Notes: generated from the letters alone by a model not told the origin. Positions 23,758 to 32,847 are shown, numbered from the stretch's first letter. The stretch: DNA of 37,918 bases from Rhizobium sp. Q54 (GCA_945871805.1 CAMBXE010000013.1:1-37918); one strand, 5' to 3'. Program-made: numbers and translations.

Positions 23758-23785
23758 TAGATTTTTTACCCGGGTAAAAAATCTA
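23758..23785. repeat. perfect 28-bp palindrome centred on CCCGGG
   Basis: TAGATTTTTTACCC followed by its exact complement, with no loop. It lies between convergent genes and carries an A-run and a T-run on opposite strands, so it could serve as a weak bidirectional terminator or a dimeric protein-binding site. Not seen elsewhere in the window. Confidence 0.85.
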
Positions 23786-23809
23786 GGAAAAAATTCAAAA
23801 AGAAGAGTT

Positions 23810-23885
23810 CTCGTACTGAGCTTGTTGAAGCGTGTTGGATTTACGCGTGCGTGGCCTCGCCCTTCGACAGGCTCAGGGTGACGAG
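23810..23885. repeat. degenerate palindromic repeat (CCCTTCGACAGGCTCAGG type)
   Basis: The right half CCCTTCGACAGGCTCAGGG followed by TGACGAG is well formed. The left half CTCGTACTGAGCTTGTTGAA is an eroded complement lacking several bases. A fifth palindrome type in the gene-free stretch 23462-23904; it ends 19 bp before the gatA stop. Confidence 0.75.
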
Positions 23886-23904
23886 TGTGGTGTTTGTGTA
23901 AAAA

Positions 23905-25377
23905 TTACGAATTTTCTTCGAGAGCCAGGGCGACGTCAAAAGCGGTTTGTTCGTCGAAATGTTTGGTGATTACTTGCAGACCTAAAGGCAATCCGTCCTT
24001 GTCAAAACCAACGGGAACCGAGATTGCGGGCAGGCCAGCGAGGTTTACGGGAATGGTGAAAACGTCATTCAAATACATTTTAACCGGATCGGATTCGCCA
24101 ATTGTTTTCGATTCACTAATTGAAAATGCAGCGCTTGGAGTTGTTGGCGCAAGGATCGCGTCAACTTTTTTGAAAGCCTCGACGAAGTCTTGGCGGATAA
24201 GGTTGCGCACTCTTTGCGCTTTTTTGTAGTAAGCGTCAAAATAGCCGGCGGAAAGCACGTAAGTTCCAGTGAGGATTCTTCTTTTTACTTCGTCGCCAAA
24301 ACCTTGGGCGCGAGTTTTTTCGTACATTTCTTCGAGCGATAATTTGTCTTTGTCTCCTGGAACTTCAGCGCGAAATCCGTAACGCACGCCGTCGAAGCGA
24401 GCAAGATTTGAAGAGCATTCAGCCGAGGCGATAATGTAGTAAACGGCAGCAGCGTAATCAGTGCGAGGGAGAGAAATTTCGACAATTTCAGCGCCGCGTT
24501 TTTGCAAAATTTCTTTGCCGCGATTCCAAAGTTGTGCGATTTCTTCCGGCATTCCGGCGACGAAATATTCTTTCGGAATGCCGATTTTTTTACCTTTGAC
24601 GTCAGAGTTGAGAAGGGCTTCAAATTGTGGCACGACTAGGTTCATTGAGGTAGAATCTTTGACGTCGAATCCGGAAATTACGCGCTGCAAAAGTGCGGCA
24701 TCGTAAACATTTTTGGCGAAGATTCCGGCTTGGTCGAGTGAGCTGGCGAAGGCAATCATTCCGTAGCGCGAGCAGCGTCCGTAAGTAGGTTTTATTCCGA
24801 CTGTGTTGGTGAAAGAGGCGGGTTGCCGAATTGAACCGCCAGTGTCGGAGCCAGTTGCGGCCGCGCAAAGATTGGCGGCGACGGCAGCAGCAGAGCCACC
24901 CGAGCTTCCGCCGGGAACTAAATTTTCGTCAGAATTTTTTCTTTTGTAGGGATTAATTACTGGGCCAAAAAAACTATTTGTGTTAGCCGAACCCATCGCG
25001 AACTCGTCCATGTTTGTCTTGCCGAGCGTTACTGTGCCAGCGTCGAGAAGTTTTTGCGTAACAGTAGATTCGTAAGTTGGCACGAAGTCAGCGAGCATTT
25101 TTGAAGCAGCAGTTGTGCGTAAATTTTTGGTACAAAAAAGATCCTTAATCGCGAGCGGAATTCCTTCCAAATCGCCGGCCGTTCCAGCAGAAATTTTTTC
25201 GTCAGATTTTTTTGCTTGAGTTAAAGCCAGATCAAAAGATTCGGTAATGAAGGCGTTGAGCCCGCGATTTTGCTCGATGTTTTTAATGTAGCTTTGCGTT
25301 ACTTCGACTGCAGAAAATTTTTTTTCTTTGAGGCCAGAAATAGTTTGGCGGATGGTCAGTCTGGTCAGTTCAGTCAT
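23905..25377 (-). CDS. gatA: Asp-tRNA(Asn)/Glu-tRNA(Gln) amidotransferase subunit A
   Basis: Amidase subunit of GatCAB, which releases ammonia from glutamine to convert misacylated Glu-tRNA(Gln) or Asp-tRNA(Asn). 490 residues, the normal length. The Ser-cisSer-Lys triad is complete: Lys78 in LAIKDLF, Ser158 in [14 protein letters not shown] and Ser182 in [11 protein letters not shown]. The 24-residue spacing of the two serines matches the family. [20 protein letters not shown], then LDQAG, is also diagnostic. It overlaps the dsbD/scsB stop by 4 bp, so the two are cotranscribed. gatB and gatC are not in this window. Confidence 0.96.
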   Translation of the reverse strand: MTELTRLTIRQTISGLKEKKFSAVEVTQSYIKNIEQNRGLNAFITESFDLALTQAKKSDEKISAGTAGDLEGIPLAIKDLFCTKNLRTTAASKMLADFVPTYESTVTQKLLDAGTVTLGKTNMDEFAMGSANTNSFFGPVINPYKRKNSDENLVPGGSSGGSAAAVAANLCAAATGSDTGGSIRQPASFTNTVGIKPTYGRCSRYGMIAFASSLDQAGIFAKNVYDAALLQRVISGFDVKDSTSMNLVVPQFEALLNSDVKGKKIGIPKEYFVAGMPEEIAQLWNRGKEILQKRGAEIVEISLPRTDYAAAVYYIIASAECSSNLARFDGVRYGFRAEVPGDKDKLSLEEMYEKTRAQGFGDEVKRRILTGTYVLSAGYFDAYYKKAQRVRNLIRQDFVEAFKKVDAILAPTTPSAAFSISESKTIGESDPVKMYLNDVFTIPVNLAGLPAISVPVGFDKDGLPLGLQVITKHFDEQTAFDVALALEENS

Positions 25378-27218
25378 TTTGCTTGTTTGATTAATTTAAG
25401 TAATTCGCCTTTGTTCAGAAGTTCGCTGTTGAGTAAACCATTCGGAGCGCCTGGTCCGTAGACAACATCAAATGGAATGGCGAAGCGATTGTGTTTGCGC
25501 ATGAATTCCATTATTTCTGGATTGGGCCTGGTGATGTCGCCACGCATGCCAATGATGTCGCCGCGCTTTAATAACAGGACAATTTCTTCGCTCTGCAATA
25601 CGTTGATTTTGTTGAATTTGCAGGTGATGCACCAGTCGGCGCTGACGTTGATTAATACAACTTTCCCCTCTCTAACTTGGCGATAAATTTCTTCTTCGTT
25701 AAATGTTTGCCACAGTCCTTCAGCGCGTTCAGTGCTGACTTTATGGCGCTTGTGAAAATCTCCCGGTAGTGCAAAAGCCGATCCGACAATTAAAATTATT
25801 GTCGCATATTTTAGGATTTTGTCAGAAATTTTGAAGGAGAAGAAAATCGCAACAACCATTAGCGAGATCAGTATTGTCGCGGTTAAATCGAGATTGCTGG
25901 AAAGAATGTAAAGCAGCCACAACACCGTTGCCGCCATTAACAAAGCGAGAAAATATTTAATTTGAATCATCCACATTCCTGGTTTTGGCAGAAGATGAAC
26001 CAAGCGCGGAGCAAAAAATAAAATGATGTAGGGCGCAGAAAATCCGATGCCGATGCAGAAAAAAATTACAAAAATTATTGTAAAATTTTGAACCAAAGCA
26101 AAAGAAATGGCTGAGCCAAGAAACGGTGCTGAGCAAGGTGTTGCGAGCAATGTTGCTAAAATTCCTGAAAAGAAATTTGGTACGAAAATATTTTTCTTTT
26201 TTTCACTTTCGTCGATTTTTTTATTTAAAAACGTGGCGACAACTTGTTCGAAAGTAATTTCAAATTTACCCATTAAATTCGCGGTGACAAAGGTAACGAC
26301 AATGATTAGGAAAATCAGAAAATGGGGATTCTGAAATTGCAATCCCCAGCCCAGTTCATTGCCGGTAAATTTAATGGTGCAGGCGAGTAGGGCGAAGATT
26401 AAGAAGCAAAAAAGAATACCAAGAGTGGTGGAGAAGAATGCGAAGCGAATGCGCTCTAGCTGTGCATTCGGGCGGTCAATTACGGAAAGTAGTTTGATTG
26501 ACAATACCGGCAAAACGCAGGGCATTACGTTGAGAATTAAGCCGCCGAGTAGGGCAAAAAAAATGTAGGCTACCAAGCGCAAACTCAATGTTGATTCTGG
26601 CTGATCAGTTGACGCGGAGCTTGTGGGAGAGGGTGTAGCGCCACCTTCCTTTTGGAGGAGCGGGGAGGTTTCAATAAATTTCTTTGAGTAGAATTTTTCG
26701 ATTTCTTTTAGGGAGGCGCTGTCGATTTCGCTTGGAATTATGAGAGAAAATTTTTCACTGACCGGAATACAGACGTCTTTGCAAAGGCTGTAATCAAGCG
26801 CGAGAGTAAGTTCAGTAGCTTCGTCAATTTTTTGTAAATCAATTTCGATCGGAATAATTACTTCGTTTTGGTAAGTGGAATATTTGAAAGTTTCGTCGCC
26901 AATTTTTTCCTCGTGGAATTCAGGTTGTGGCCAATAAATTTTGTGAGCTGAATAGTTTTTTGAGCCGGTGAAATCAAAGTTCGGCGGCATCCCAATTCCT
27001 TCTGAATCTTTGCTGCAAATTTTCCAACCAGAGCTGATTTTAAAATGAATTGCGGCGATTAATTTTTTACTTCCAGCATCTTCGTAGAAGGAGGAAATTA
27101 GCCTCGTTTCTGCGGCATTTGAGACGCTTTTGTGCCATTTAGTTGTAGCTGCTGAGGCGGAATTTAAGCACAAAAAAATTAGCGCTAAAATCAGTGGTAT
27201 TTGCTTGTTGAAAAACAT
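25374..27218 (-). CDS. thiol:disulfide interchange protein, DsbD/ScsB family
   Basis: Membrane reductase that carries electrons from cytoplasmic thioredoxin to the periplasm, 614 residues. Order: signal peptide (to about 24); an N-terminal periplasmic domain with [20 protein letters not shown], then DFTGS, and the redox pair C146-KDV-C150; a linker rich in Ser/Thr/Pro (about 190-210); an eight-helix domain with catalytic C234 (NVMPCVLP) and C362 (ATPCSAPF); and a C-terminal thioredoxin domain with W529-C530-IT-C533. The N-terminal domain resembles the ScsB type. The first residue is fixed by the signal peptide. It lies upstream of and overlaps gatA. Likely clients are periplasmic oxidoreductases; the Cys-paired lipoproteins elsewhere in the window might be among them, which is only inference. 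Confidence 0.93.
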   Translation of the reverse strand: MFFNKQIPLILALIFLCLNSASAATTKWHKSVSNAAETRLISSFYEDAGSKKLIAAIHFKISSGWKICSKDSEGIGMPPNFDFTGSKNYSAHKIYWPQPEFHEEKIGDETFKYSTYQNEVIIPIEIDLQKIDEATELTLALDYSLCKDVCIPVSEKFSLIIPSEIDSASLKEIEKFYSKKFIETSPLLQKEGGATPSPTSSASTDQPESTLSLRLVAYIFFALLGGLILNVMPCVLPVLSIKLLSVIDRPNAQLERIRFAFFSTTLGILFCFLIFALLACTIKFTGNELGWGLQFQNPHFLIFLIIVVTFVTANLMGKFEITFEQVVATFLNKKIDESEKKKNIFVPNFFSGILATLLATPCSAPFLGSAISFALVQNFTIIFVIFFCIGIGFSAPYIILFFAPRLVHLLPKPGMWMIQIKYFLALLMAATVLWLLYILSSNLDLTATILISLMVVAIFFSFKISDKILKYATIILIVGSAFALPGDFHKRHKVSTERAEGLWQTFNEEEIYRQVREGKVVLINVSADWCITCKFNKINVLQSEEIVLLLKRGDIIGMRGDITRPNPEIMEFMRKHNRFAIPFDVVYGPGAPNGLLNSELLNKGELLKLIKQAK

Positions 27219-27287
27219 GGTCGGGGAAAATAGGTTGCGCGCCCTTTTTCATTGTTCTTCTCACAACTTTCAACATTTCAGTTTCAG

Positions 27288-27449
27288 ATGAGTTCACACG
27301 AAAACGACTCTACAAAAGTTGTGTGCGACGGTGGTGATCTCGCCTCCAAACATCCATTAGTTTATCTAAAAATTAACGAGAGTGGTTCTGCCACTTGCCC
27401 TTACTGCGGTAAAAAAATCTCGAAAGAATCTTCTAAAAAACATGACTAA
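27288..27449 (+). CDS. CHCC zinc-finger protein (NDUFS6-like)
   Basis: 53-residue protein with the CHCC zinc-binding pattern: C in VVCDGGDL, H in KHPLVYLKIN, and the C-x2-C pair in TCPYCGK. The alphaproteobacterial family is related to the mitochondrial complex I subunit NDUFS6. The ATG at 27288 gives MSSHENDSTKVVCDGG; codons upstream to 27252 do not resemble the family. Its last 8 bp overlap the start of purA, so the two are coupled. It is divergent from dsbD/scsB with 69 bp between starts, the only divergent pair here with real intergenic space. Confidence 0.9.
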   Translation: MSSHENDSTKVVCDGGDLASKHPLVYLKINESGSATCPYCGKKISKESSKKHD

Positions 27450-28710
27450 CGTAGCAATTCTCGGCCTGCAATGGGGTGACGAGGGTAAGGGTAAAATCGT
27501 CGATTTTTTGGCGGATAAATTTGGTGCCGTAGTGCGCTTTCAAGGTGGTCACAATGCTGGTCACACCATTAAAGTTGGTGACAAAACTTACAAACTAAGT
27601 CTGCTTCCTTCTGGCGTAATTCGTGGAAAATTTTCAGTAATCGGCAGTGGCGTTGTTGTTGATCCAATCGCGCTTTTTTCTGAGATCAAAAAAATCGAAG
27701 AAGCGGGAATAAAAGTTAGCGCTGAGGGCTTGGCGATTGCGGAAAATTGCTGCTTAATTCTTTCGGTTCACCGCGAGTTAGATCAATTACTCGAAGCAAA
27801 AAAAGGTGAAAATAAAATTGGCACGACAGGTCGTGGTATTGGCCCGGCTTACGAAGATAGGGCGGGAAGAAGAGCGTTAAGAATTTGCGATTTAGCCGAC
27901 GAAAACATTTTCCGCACGCGCACGGAAAATTTACTTGAATACCATAATTTACTGAGACGAAGCCTCGGAGCTGAATTAAAAACAGTGGAAGAAATTATTG
28001 CCGAATTAGCGCCGGTGCGTGAGCAAATTTTAGCTCTCGCAAAACCAGCATTTGAGATTGCAGAAAAACTTTCTTCTTTTGGTCCGGTAATGTTTGAAGG
28101 CGCACAAGGAGCCTTGCTAGACGTGACTTACGGTACTTTCCCTTTTGTTACTTCGAGCAACACAATGGTGGGTCAAGTTGCTCTTGGCTCTGGTCTCGGC
28201 GTTGCTGATTTGCACAAGACAATTGGTGTGCTAAAGGCTTACACAACGCGCGTTGGATCTGGTCCGTTTCCAACTGAACTTCACGACGAAATTGGAGAAT
28301 TTTTACGCATTGAAGGAAAAGAAATTGGAACCGTAACTGGTCGCGATCGTCGCTGTGGTTGGTTTGACGCGGCTTTAGTGAGTCAGGCAATTCAACTTTC
28401 TTCAGTAAAAGAAATCGCTCTGACCAAACTCGACGTGCTCGATAAATTAGAAAAAATCAAAATTTGCGTCGCTTACAAAATCGACGACAAGACTTACAAT
28501 TACTTGCCACAAGCCATTCATCTTTGGGATAAAATCAAGCCAGTTTACGAAGAAATTGACGGTTGGAAAGAGAGTACGGTTGGAATAAAATCTGTTGCCG
28601 ATCTTCCACAAAAAGCACGCGCTTACATTGCGCGCATCGAAGAACTTTGTAATGTAAAAGCTGCAATCATCTCTACTGGTGCTAAGCGCGAAGAGACAAT
28701 TTTAGTTTAA
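27442..28710 (+). CDS. purA: adenylosuccinate synthetase
   Basis: GTP-dependent ligase that makes adenylosuccinate from IMP and aspartate, the first committed step to AMP. 422 residues. It begins MTNVAILGLQWGDEGKGKIV, then DFL, the GTP-binding signature with the catalytic Asp. GGHNAGHT carries the catalytic His, and IGTTGRGIGPAYEDR and QGALLDVTYGTFPFVTSSNT are family blocks. The C-terminal GTVTGRDRRCGWFD and STGAKREETI are also diagnostic. The ATG at 27442 is chosen by homology; the open frame upstream is antisense-like and lies within the zinc-finger gene. 4 bp separate it from the following GT4 gene. Confidence 0.97.
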   Translation: MTNVAILGLQWGDEGKGKIVDFLADKFGAVVRFQGGHNAGHTIKVGDKTYKLSLLPSGVIRGKFSVIGSGVVVDPIALFSEIKKIEEAGIKVSAEGLAIAENCCLILSVHRELDQLLEAKKGENKIGTTGRGIGPAYEDRAGRRALRICDLADENIFRTRTENLLEYHNLLRRSLGAELKTVEEIIAELAPVREQILALAKPAFEIAEKLSSFGPVMFEGAQGALLDVTYGTFPFVTSSNTMVGQVALGSGLGVADLHKTIGVLKAYTTRVGSGPFPTELHDEIGEFLRIEGKEIGTVTGRDRRCGWFDAALVSQAIQLSSVKEIALTKLDVLDKLEKIKICVAYKIDDKTYNYLPQAIHLWDKIKPVYEEIDGWKESTVGIKSVADLPQKARAYIARIEELCNVKAAIISTGAKREETILV

Positions 28711-28714
28711 GCAA

Positions 28715-29875
28715 ATGACCGAAAGCAAAAAAAAAATTACCGTAATGCAACTTCTTCCTGCCTTAGAAAGTGGTGGGGTTGAGCGCGGTACAATCGATGT
28801 TGCCAAAGCCTTAAAACATGAAGGTTTTGAACCGATCGTAGTTTCAAAAGGCGGCGTTTTGGTTTACCAATTACGCGAGGCTAGAATTACTCACATTACA
28901 TTGCCGGTTGGCAGTAAAAATCCGCTGACGATTTTTTTAAATATTGGGCGTTTGGTAAAAATTATTGTGCAGCACAAGGTTGACATTATTCACGCGAGAT
29001 CAAGAGCGCCAATGTGGAGCGCCTATTTCGCCTGTAAAAAAACCAAGATAAAATTAGTGGCAACGGTGCACGGCACTTACTCGCTAAATTTTTCTAAATG
29101 GGAAAATTTTGCGCCAAAAAGAATCTACAACCAAATCATGTTGAAAGCGGATCGCGTCATTGCTGTTTCGAATTTCATCAAGACCTATTTGTTAAAAAAT
29201 TATCCAGGAAATTTCTTGGAAAGAGTTACTGTTATTCAGCGTGGTGCGGATTTGAATTATTTTAATTCTAAGGCGGTTTCAAACAGCCGCGTTATTGAGT
29301 TGATGACCAAGTGGCATTTGCCGGAAGATAAAAAAATTATTCTAATGCCAGCGCGATTTACGGCGTGGAAAGGTCATGAATTTTTAATCGAAACTTTGGC
29401 CAAAGTTAAGAATGATTTTTGTTGTGTGTTGGTTGGTTCGGATCACGGACACAAAGCATTTCGTAAAAAAATTGAGCAGCTGGTCGTTAAAAAAGACTTA
29501 GAAGGAAAAGTGCGAATCGTTGGTTTGTGCAAAGACATGCAAACTGCTTATTCGATTGCGCATTTAGTTGTTTGTCCGTCAATTCGTCCAGAGGCTTTCG
29601 GTCGCGTCAGTATTGAGGCTCAGGCTTTGGGTAAAATAATCATTGCGACAAAAATCGGCGGTTCACTTGACACGATTGTCGAAGATAAAACGGGGTTTTT
29701 AGTCGATGTTGGTGACGCGCAAAAATTTGCTGAATTGATCGATCGCGTTTTAGAAATGTCAAAAACAGAAACAGATGTAATAGGCGATGCGGCGCACAAA
29801 AATATCGAAGAGAATTTTTCTAACGAAAAAATGTGTCGCTTAACTTTGGACGTTTATCGCGAATTAATTTCTTAA
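28715..29875 (+). CDS. GT4-family glycosyltransferase
   Basis: GT-B fold enzyme of 386 residues. The N-terminal VMQLLPALESGGVERGTIDV has the GGVER motif; ATVHGTYSLNFSKW and DRVIAVSNFIKTYLL lie in the acceptor domain. The donor domain has PARFTAWKGHEFLIETLAKV and the E-x7-E motif in RPEAFGRVSIEAQALGK. It resembles LPS or capsule glycosyltransferases of the RfaG/WaaG group; specificity is unknown. It starts 4 bp after purA and is probably on the same transcript, an unrelated pairing common in compact genomes. Confidence 0.9.
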   Translation: MTESKKKITVMQLLPALESGGVERGTIDVAKALKHEGFEPIVVSKGGVLVYQLREARITHITLPVGSKNPLTIFLNIGRLVKIIVQHKVDIIHARSRAPMWSAYFACKKTKIKLVATVHGTYSLNFSKWENFAPKRIYNQIMLKADRVIAVSNFIKTYLLKNYPGNFLERVTVIQRGADLNYFNSKAVSNSRVIELMTKWHLPEDKKIILMPARFTAWKGHEFLIETLAKVKNDFCCVLVGSDHGHKAFRKKIEQLVVKKDLEGKVRIVGLCKDMQTAYSIAHLVVCPSIRPEAFGRVSIEAQALGKIIIATKIGGSLDTIVEDKTGFLVDVGDAQKFAELIDRVLEMSKTETDVIGDAAHKNIEENFSNEKMCRLTLDVYRELIS

Positions 29876-29896
29876 TAATCATCCTTGCGATTTGAG

Positions 29897-29920
29897 TGTT
29901 ACCCCGCACTTGGTCGCGCA
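29897..29920. repeat. solitary half-site resembling repeat family C
   Basis: TTACCCCGCACTTGGTCGCG resembles the left arm of the family C element (CACCCCGCACTTGTTGCG), but no matching right arm follows. Probably an eroded or truncated copy in the 88-bp gap between the GT4 and threonine dehydrogenase genes. Confidence 0.45.
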
Positions 29921-29963
29921 GCAGCAGCGGCAAGTTTTGATAAAAATCTTAAAAAATATTCCA

Positions 29964-30905
29964 ATGAAAATACTAGTTACTGGCGCTCTGGGCCAAATTG
30001 GTTCCGAACTTGTTGCTGCGCTTAAAAAAACTTACGGTGAAAAAAATATCATCACTTCTGACGTCAGAGATTCTGCTCCAGGAGAAGAATTTTTGCCTTA
30101 CGAAACATTGAATGTTTTAGATAAGTCTCGCCTCGCTGAGATTGTTAAAAAGCACGACATCAAGGTAATTTATCATCTTGCGGCAATTCTTTCTGCTGCT
30201 GGTGAAAAAAATCCAAACCTGTGCTGGGACGTGAATATGACTGGGTTGCACAATGTTCTTGAAGTGGCGCGCGAGCTCGACATAAAGCAAATTATTTGCC
30301 CAAGTTCAATCGCCGTATTTGGTCCAGAAACTCCGCGCGATAATACTCCGCAAGAAACGATAATTCTGCCAAAGACAATGTACGGTCTCACCAAGGCAGC
30401 AGGTGAGCTGCTTTGCGAATATTACGTCGCGAAATTCGGAATCGATGTGCGCGGAATTCGTTACCCAGGATTAATCAGTCACAAAACTTTGCCAGGTGGC
30501 GGAACAACAGATTACGCAGTCGAAATTTTTTACGAAGCAATCAAGAAAAAATCTTACACTTGCTTCCTTTCTGCCGACACAACCTTGCCAATGATGTACA
30601 TGCCAGACGCGATTCGTGGCACGATTCAATTGGCGGAAACAGACTTCTCGAAATTAAAAAATCACAGCAATTTTAACTTCGCCGGAGTCAGTTTTTCTTG
30701 TGCCGAAATCGCTGCTGAAATCACCAAACACATTCCTGATTTTAAAATAGACTACGTTCCAGATTTCCGTCAAAAAATTGCAGATTCTTGGCCGCGTTCA
30801 ATCGACGACTCATCTTCTCGTGAGCAATGGGGCTGGAAGGTTGAGTATGATTTGAAGAAGATGACCGAAGATATGCTGGTGAATCTGCGTAAAAAACTTA
30901 CTTAG
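29964..30905 (+). CDS. NAD-dependent L-threonine 3-dehydrogenase, SDR type
   Basis: Extended short-chain dehydrogenase of 313 residues, close in pattern to the UDP-galactose-epimerase-like L-threonine dehydrogenases. MKILVTGALGQIGSELVAAL binds NAD. YHLAAILSAAGEKNP, CPSSIAVFGPETP, TMYGLTKAAGELLCEYY (Tyr/Lys pair) and RYPGLISHKTLPGGGTTDYA are signatures of that subgroup. LPMMYMPDAIRGTI is also conserved. The product, 2-amino-3-ketobutyrate, normally goes to Kbl for glycine and acetyl-CoA, but no kbl is in the window. I use the ATG at 29964; the frame upstream (from a GTG at 29892) is repeat-derived. Confidence 0.88.
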   Translation: MKILVTGALGQIGSELVAALKKTYGEKNIITSDVRDSAPGEEFLPYETLNVLDKSRLAEIVKKHDIKVIYHLAAILSAAGEKNPNLCWDVNMTGLHNVLEVARELDIKQIICPSSIAVFGPETPRDNTPQETIILPKTMYGLTKAAGELLCEYYVAKFGIDVRGIRYPGLISHKTLPGGGTTDYAVEIFYEAIKKKSYTCFLSADTTLPMMYMPDAIRGTIQLAETDFSKLKNHSNFNFAGVSFSCAEIAAEITKHIPDFKIDYVPDFRQKIADSWPRSIDDSSSREQWGWKVEYDLKKMTEDMLVNLRKKLT

Positions 30906-30906
30906 T

Positions 30907-30913
30907 GGGGGAG
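30907..30913 (+). promoter_or_regulatory. Shine-Dalgarno-like site of the small secreted protein gene
   Basis: GGGGGAG just after the threonine dehydrogenase stop and only 2 nt before the GTG at 30916. The motif is strong but the spacing is shorter than usual. Confidence 0.5.
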
Positions 30914-30915
30914 TA

Positions 30916-31158
30916 GTGAAAAAATTATTTTTAATATTGCTGCTTGTCTCTGGAGAGTCCTTTGCCGCTGAATGCCGACTACAAAGAAATTCTATTGGAT
31001 TTGAAAATTACGAGGTGTGTGAAATTGCCGAAGCGGGATATACCTGTGTTTCCTTGGAAGATAAAAACAGGGGCGGCATTGCCTGCTTTCCAACATTGGC
31101 GCCTTCAGAGAAAGATACCTCAAATCGTAAGCCAAGAAATCTCGATCCAAGATATTAA
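30916..31158 (+). CDS. small secreted Cys-rich protein of unknown function
   Basis: 80-residue precursor starting at a GTG. The signal peptide MKKLFLILLLVSGESFA is followed by AEC. The mature part has four cysteines (20, 35, 44, 57), which suggests two disulfides in the periplasm, then a charged Pro/Arg-rich tail ending RKPRNLDPRY. I do not recognise the family. It follows the threonine dehydrogenase gene by 10 bp and converges on the deacetylase gene with only 5 bp between stops. Confidence 0.68.
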   Translation: MKKLFLILLLVSGESFAAECRLQRNSIGFENYEVCEIAEAGYTCVSLEDKNRGGIACFPTLAPSEKDTSNRKPRNLDPRY

Positions 31159-31163
31159 GTTTT

Positions 31164-31907
31164 TTAAGTTTCCGATCTTCTAGCTGAAGAAAGCAGATGC
31201 GCGCGCTCTTCAAGTTTTGCAACCTTCGCGTCTAATTCCGGATCGCCCGGATGAACCATCACCTCTACTTCTGCATCGCGAAATTTTTTTGGAACTTTGA
31301 TTTTATTGATCAGCTCTTTGGTAATTTCGCAGGTGTAAAGAATGCTGAAGAAATAGCGTTTTGAAGAGATATCGCCGATCAATCGAAGTGTCGTTAACAC
31401 TAGCCATTTTATAACTCCACCATTCCACAGAAAACTTCTTGGATGCTTGATGCACATGGTCGTAAGCAGGTTTTCATTTACGACCCTAATGCGTTCGATT
31501 CCTTTTTCTTTCGCCACTTTTTCGACCACAGAAAAAATTCTTGGAATCATGTGAATGTGACGATGTGAATCGATGTGAGTGATTTTAATTTCGCTTTTTT
31601 CGAGCAAAGAAATTTGTGCTCTGAGCTCTTTTTCAATTTCTTCCTGAAGAAGTTTTTTATTGAGCATCGACATTACGAAGAGAGACAAAAATCCATTTTT
31701 AAACTGACTCGATCCAACAGTTGCATTGAAGTGCAAACCAACTTCCAAACCGGGATTTCTTTTAGTGATTGCAACAGCTTCATCAAAATATCCGCAGCCG
31801 CAAATCATGCTAGCCGAGTGCAAACGGCCGGCTCGAAACATTTTTTCAATCGCGCTATTTACGCCGGGGCTGATGCCAAAATCGTCGGCGTTAATTCTTA
31901 GTTTCAT
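31164..31907 (-). CDS. YdjC/ChbG/HpnK-family carbohydrate deacetylase (NaxD-like)
   Basis: Predicted metal-dependent deacetylase of 247 residues. The family start RINADDFGIS (D8, D9), GLEVGLHFN (His59) and THIDSHRHIHMIP (H111, D113, H115, H117) give the metal site and catalytic residues. VMVHPGD near the end is conserved. In Francisella the YdjC-family protein NaxD deacetylates undecaprenyl-phosphate GalNAc before an ArnT-type enzyme moves the amino sugar to lipid A. The neighbouring GT2 and ArnT-like genes make the same role likely here, acting at the inner membrane. HpnK (hopanoid) and ChbG (chitooligosaccharide) roles are less likely from context. It overlaps the GT2 gene by 17 bp. Confidence 0.87.
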   Translation of the reverse strand: MKLRINADDFGISPGVNSAIEKMFRAGRLHSASMICGCGYFDEAVAITKRNPGLEVGLHFNATVGSSQFKNGFLSLFVMSMLNKKLLQEEIEKELRAQISLLEKSEIKITHIDSHRHIHMIPRIFSVVEKVAKEKGIERIRVVNENLLTTMCIKHPRSFLWNGGVIKWLVLTTLRLIGDISSKRYFFSILYTCEITKELINKIKVPKKFRDAEVEVMVHPGDPELDAKVAKLEERAHLLSSARRSET

Positions 31908-32847
31908 CCCTTTCGATTACATTGGCGAAATAAAGTGGGCGGTCACGCGATTCAATGTGAATGCGACCAATGTACTCACCTAAGATTCCGATTAGAACGA
32001 ATTGCAAACTGGCGAGGAAGGTGATCAAACAAATGATCGTCGCGTAGCCGCTCGGCTGGTGAATTACGTAGTGTTCGTAGATGGTTATCAGGCCAAATGA
32101 AAGTGAAGCGAGAGCGCAAATAATGCTGAAATAAATCGAGAGACGTAGCGGCTTGATTGAGAATTGAATAATTGAATCAATCGCCAAGCGCATCGATTTT
32201 ACGAAGTTGTAATTAGTTACTCCGGCTACTCTTTTTGGCGCGACGAATTCGATTTGGGCAGAGTTAAAAATTCCGAGCCAATTCAACATGCCGCGAAACA
32301 TGCGGCTATTCTCGCGCATGTTTCTGATTGTTTTTACGTAATCGCCAGCAATCAGACGAAAATCTGGAGTATTTTCCGGAATGCTTACGTCAGAAAGCCA
32401 ATTAACAAAATAATAAAAAGTTTTCGACAATATGTTGCGGAGAGCCGTTTTATCTTGATTCACGGTGATTTTAGTGAGCACAACATCATGTCCACTCAGC
32501 CATTTTTCAATCATTTGTGGAAGGATGTGCGGAGGATGTTGCAAGTCGGCATCCATAAAAATAACCGCATCACCACGCGAGTGATCAAGTCCGGCAGTCA
32601 TGGCGATTTCATGGCCGAAATTGCGGGCGAAATTAACGACGCGAACATTTTTATCTTTAGCAACCAAGTTGCTGAGAATCCCTAAACTACCATCAACGCT
32701 GCCATCATTAACGAAGATTAATTCGTAATTAATTTTCTCGCACTTGTTCAGGTTTTTGAGCAGCTCTTTGTAGAGAGGCAGCAAATTTTTTGCCTCGTTG
32801 TAAACCGAGATAACGATGCTGACTAATTTTTTAGGAGACGAGTTCAT
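31891..32847 (-). CDS. polyprenyl-phosphate glycosyltransferase, GT2 (ArnC/FlmF/DPM1-like)
   Basis: 318 residues: a GT-A domain with SIVISVYNEAKNLLPLYKEL, VNDGS (47-51) and the metal-binding D99-A-D101 in MDADLQHPP, then two C-terminal membrane helices (about 233-257 and 266-290). This is the layout of ArnC, FlmF and GtrB enzymes that place a sugar from a nucleotide donor on undecaprenyl phosphate. NFARNFGHEIAMTAGLDH and IGRIHIESRDRPLYF are typical of the group. It is the middle gene of a three-gene cassette, overlapping both neighbours by exactly 17 bp. Confidence 0.92.
   Translation of the reverse strand: MNSSPKKLVSIVISVYNEAKNLLPLYKELLKNLNKCEKINYELIFVNDGSVDGSLGILSNLVAKDKNVRVVNFARNFGHEIAMTAGLDHSRGDAVIFMDADLQHPPHILPQMIEKWLSGHDVVLTKITVNQDKTALRNILSKTFYYFVNWLSDVSIPENTPDFRLIAGDYVKTIRNMRENSRMFRGMLNWLGIFNSAQIEFVAPKRVAGVTNYNFVKSMRLAIDSIIQFSIKPLRLSIYFSIICALASLSFGLITIYEHYVIHQPSGYATIICLITFLASLQFVLIGILGEYIGRIHIESRDRPLYFANVIERDETKN

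Noticed and set aside
24285-24868. Two open frames in the same orientation as gatA but in other frames
   Set aside because: They overlap the conserved GatA coding sequence entirely, have no recognisable domain and odd composition; they are frame shadows.
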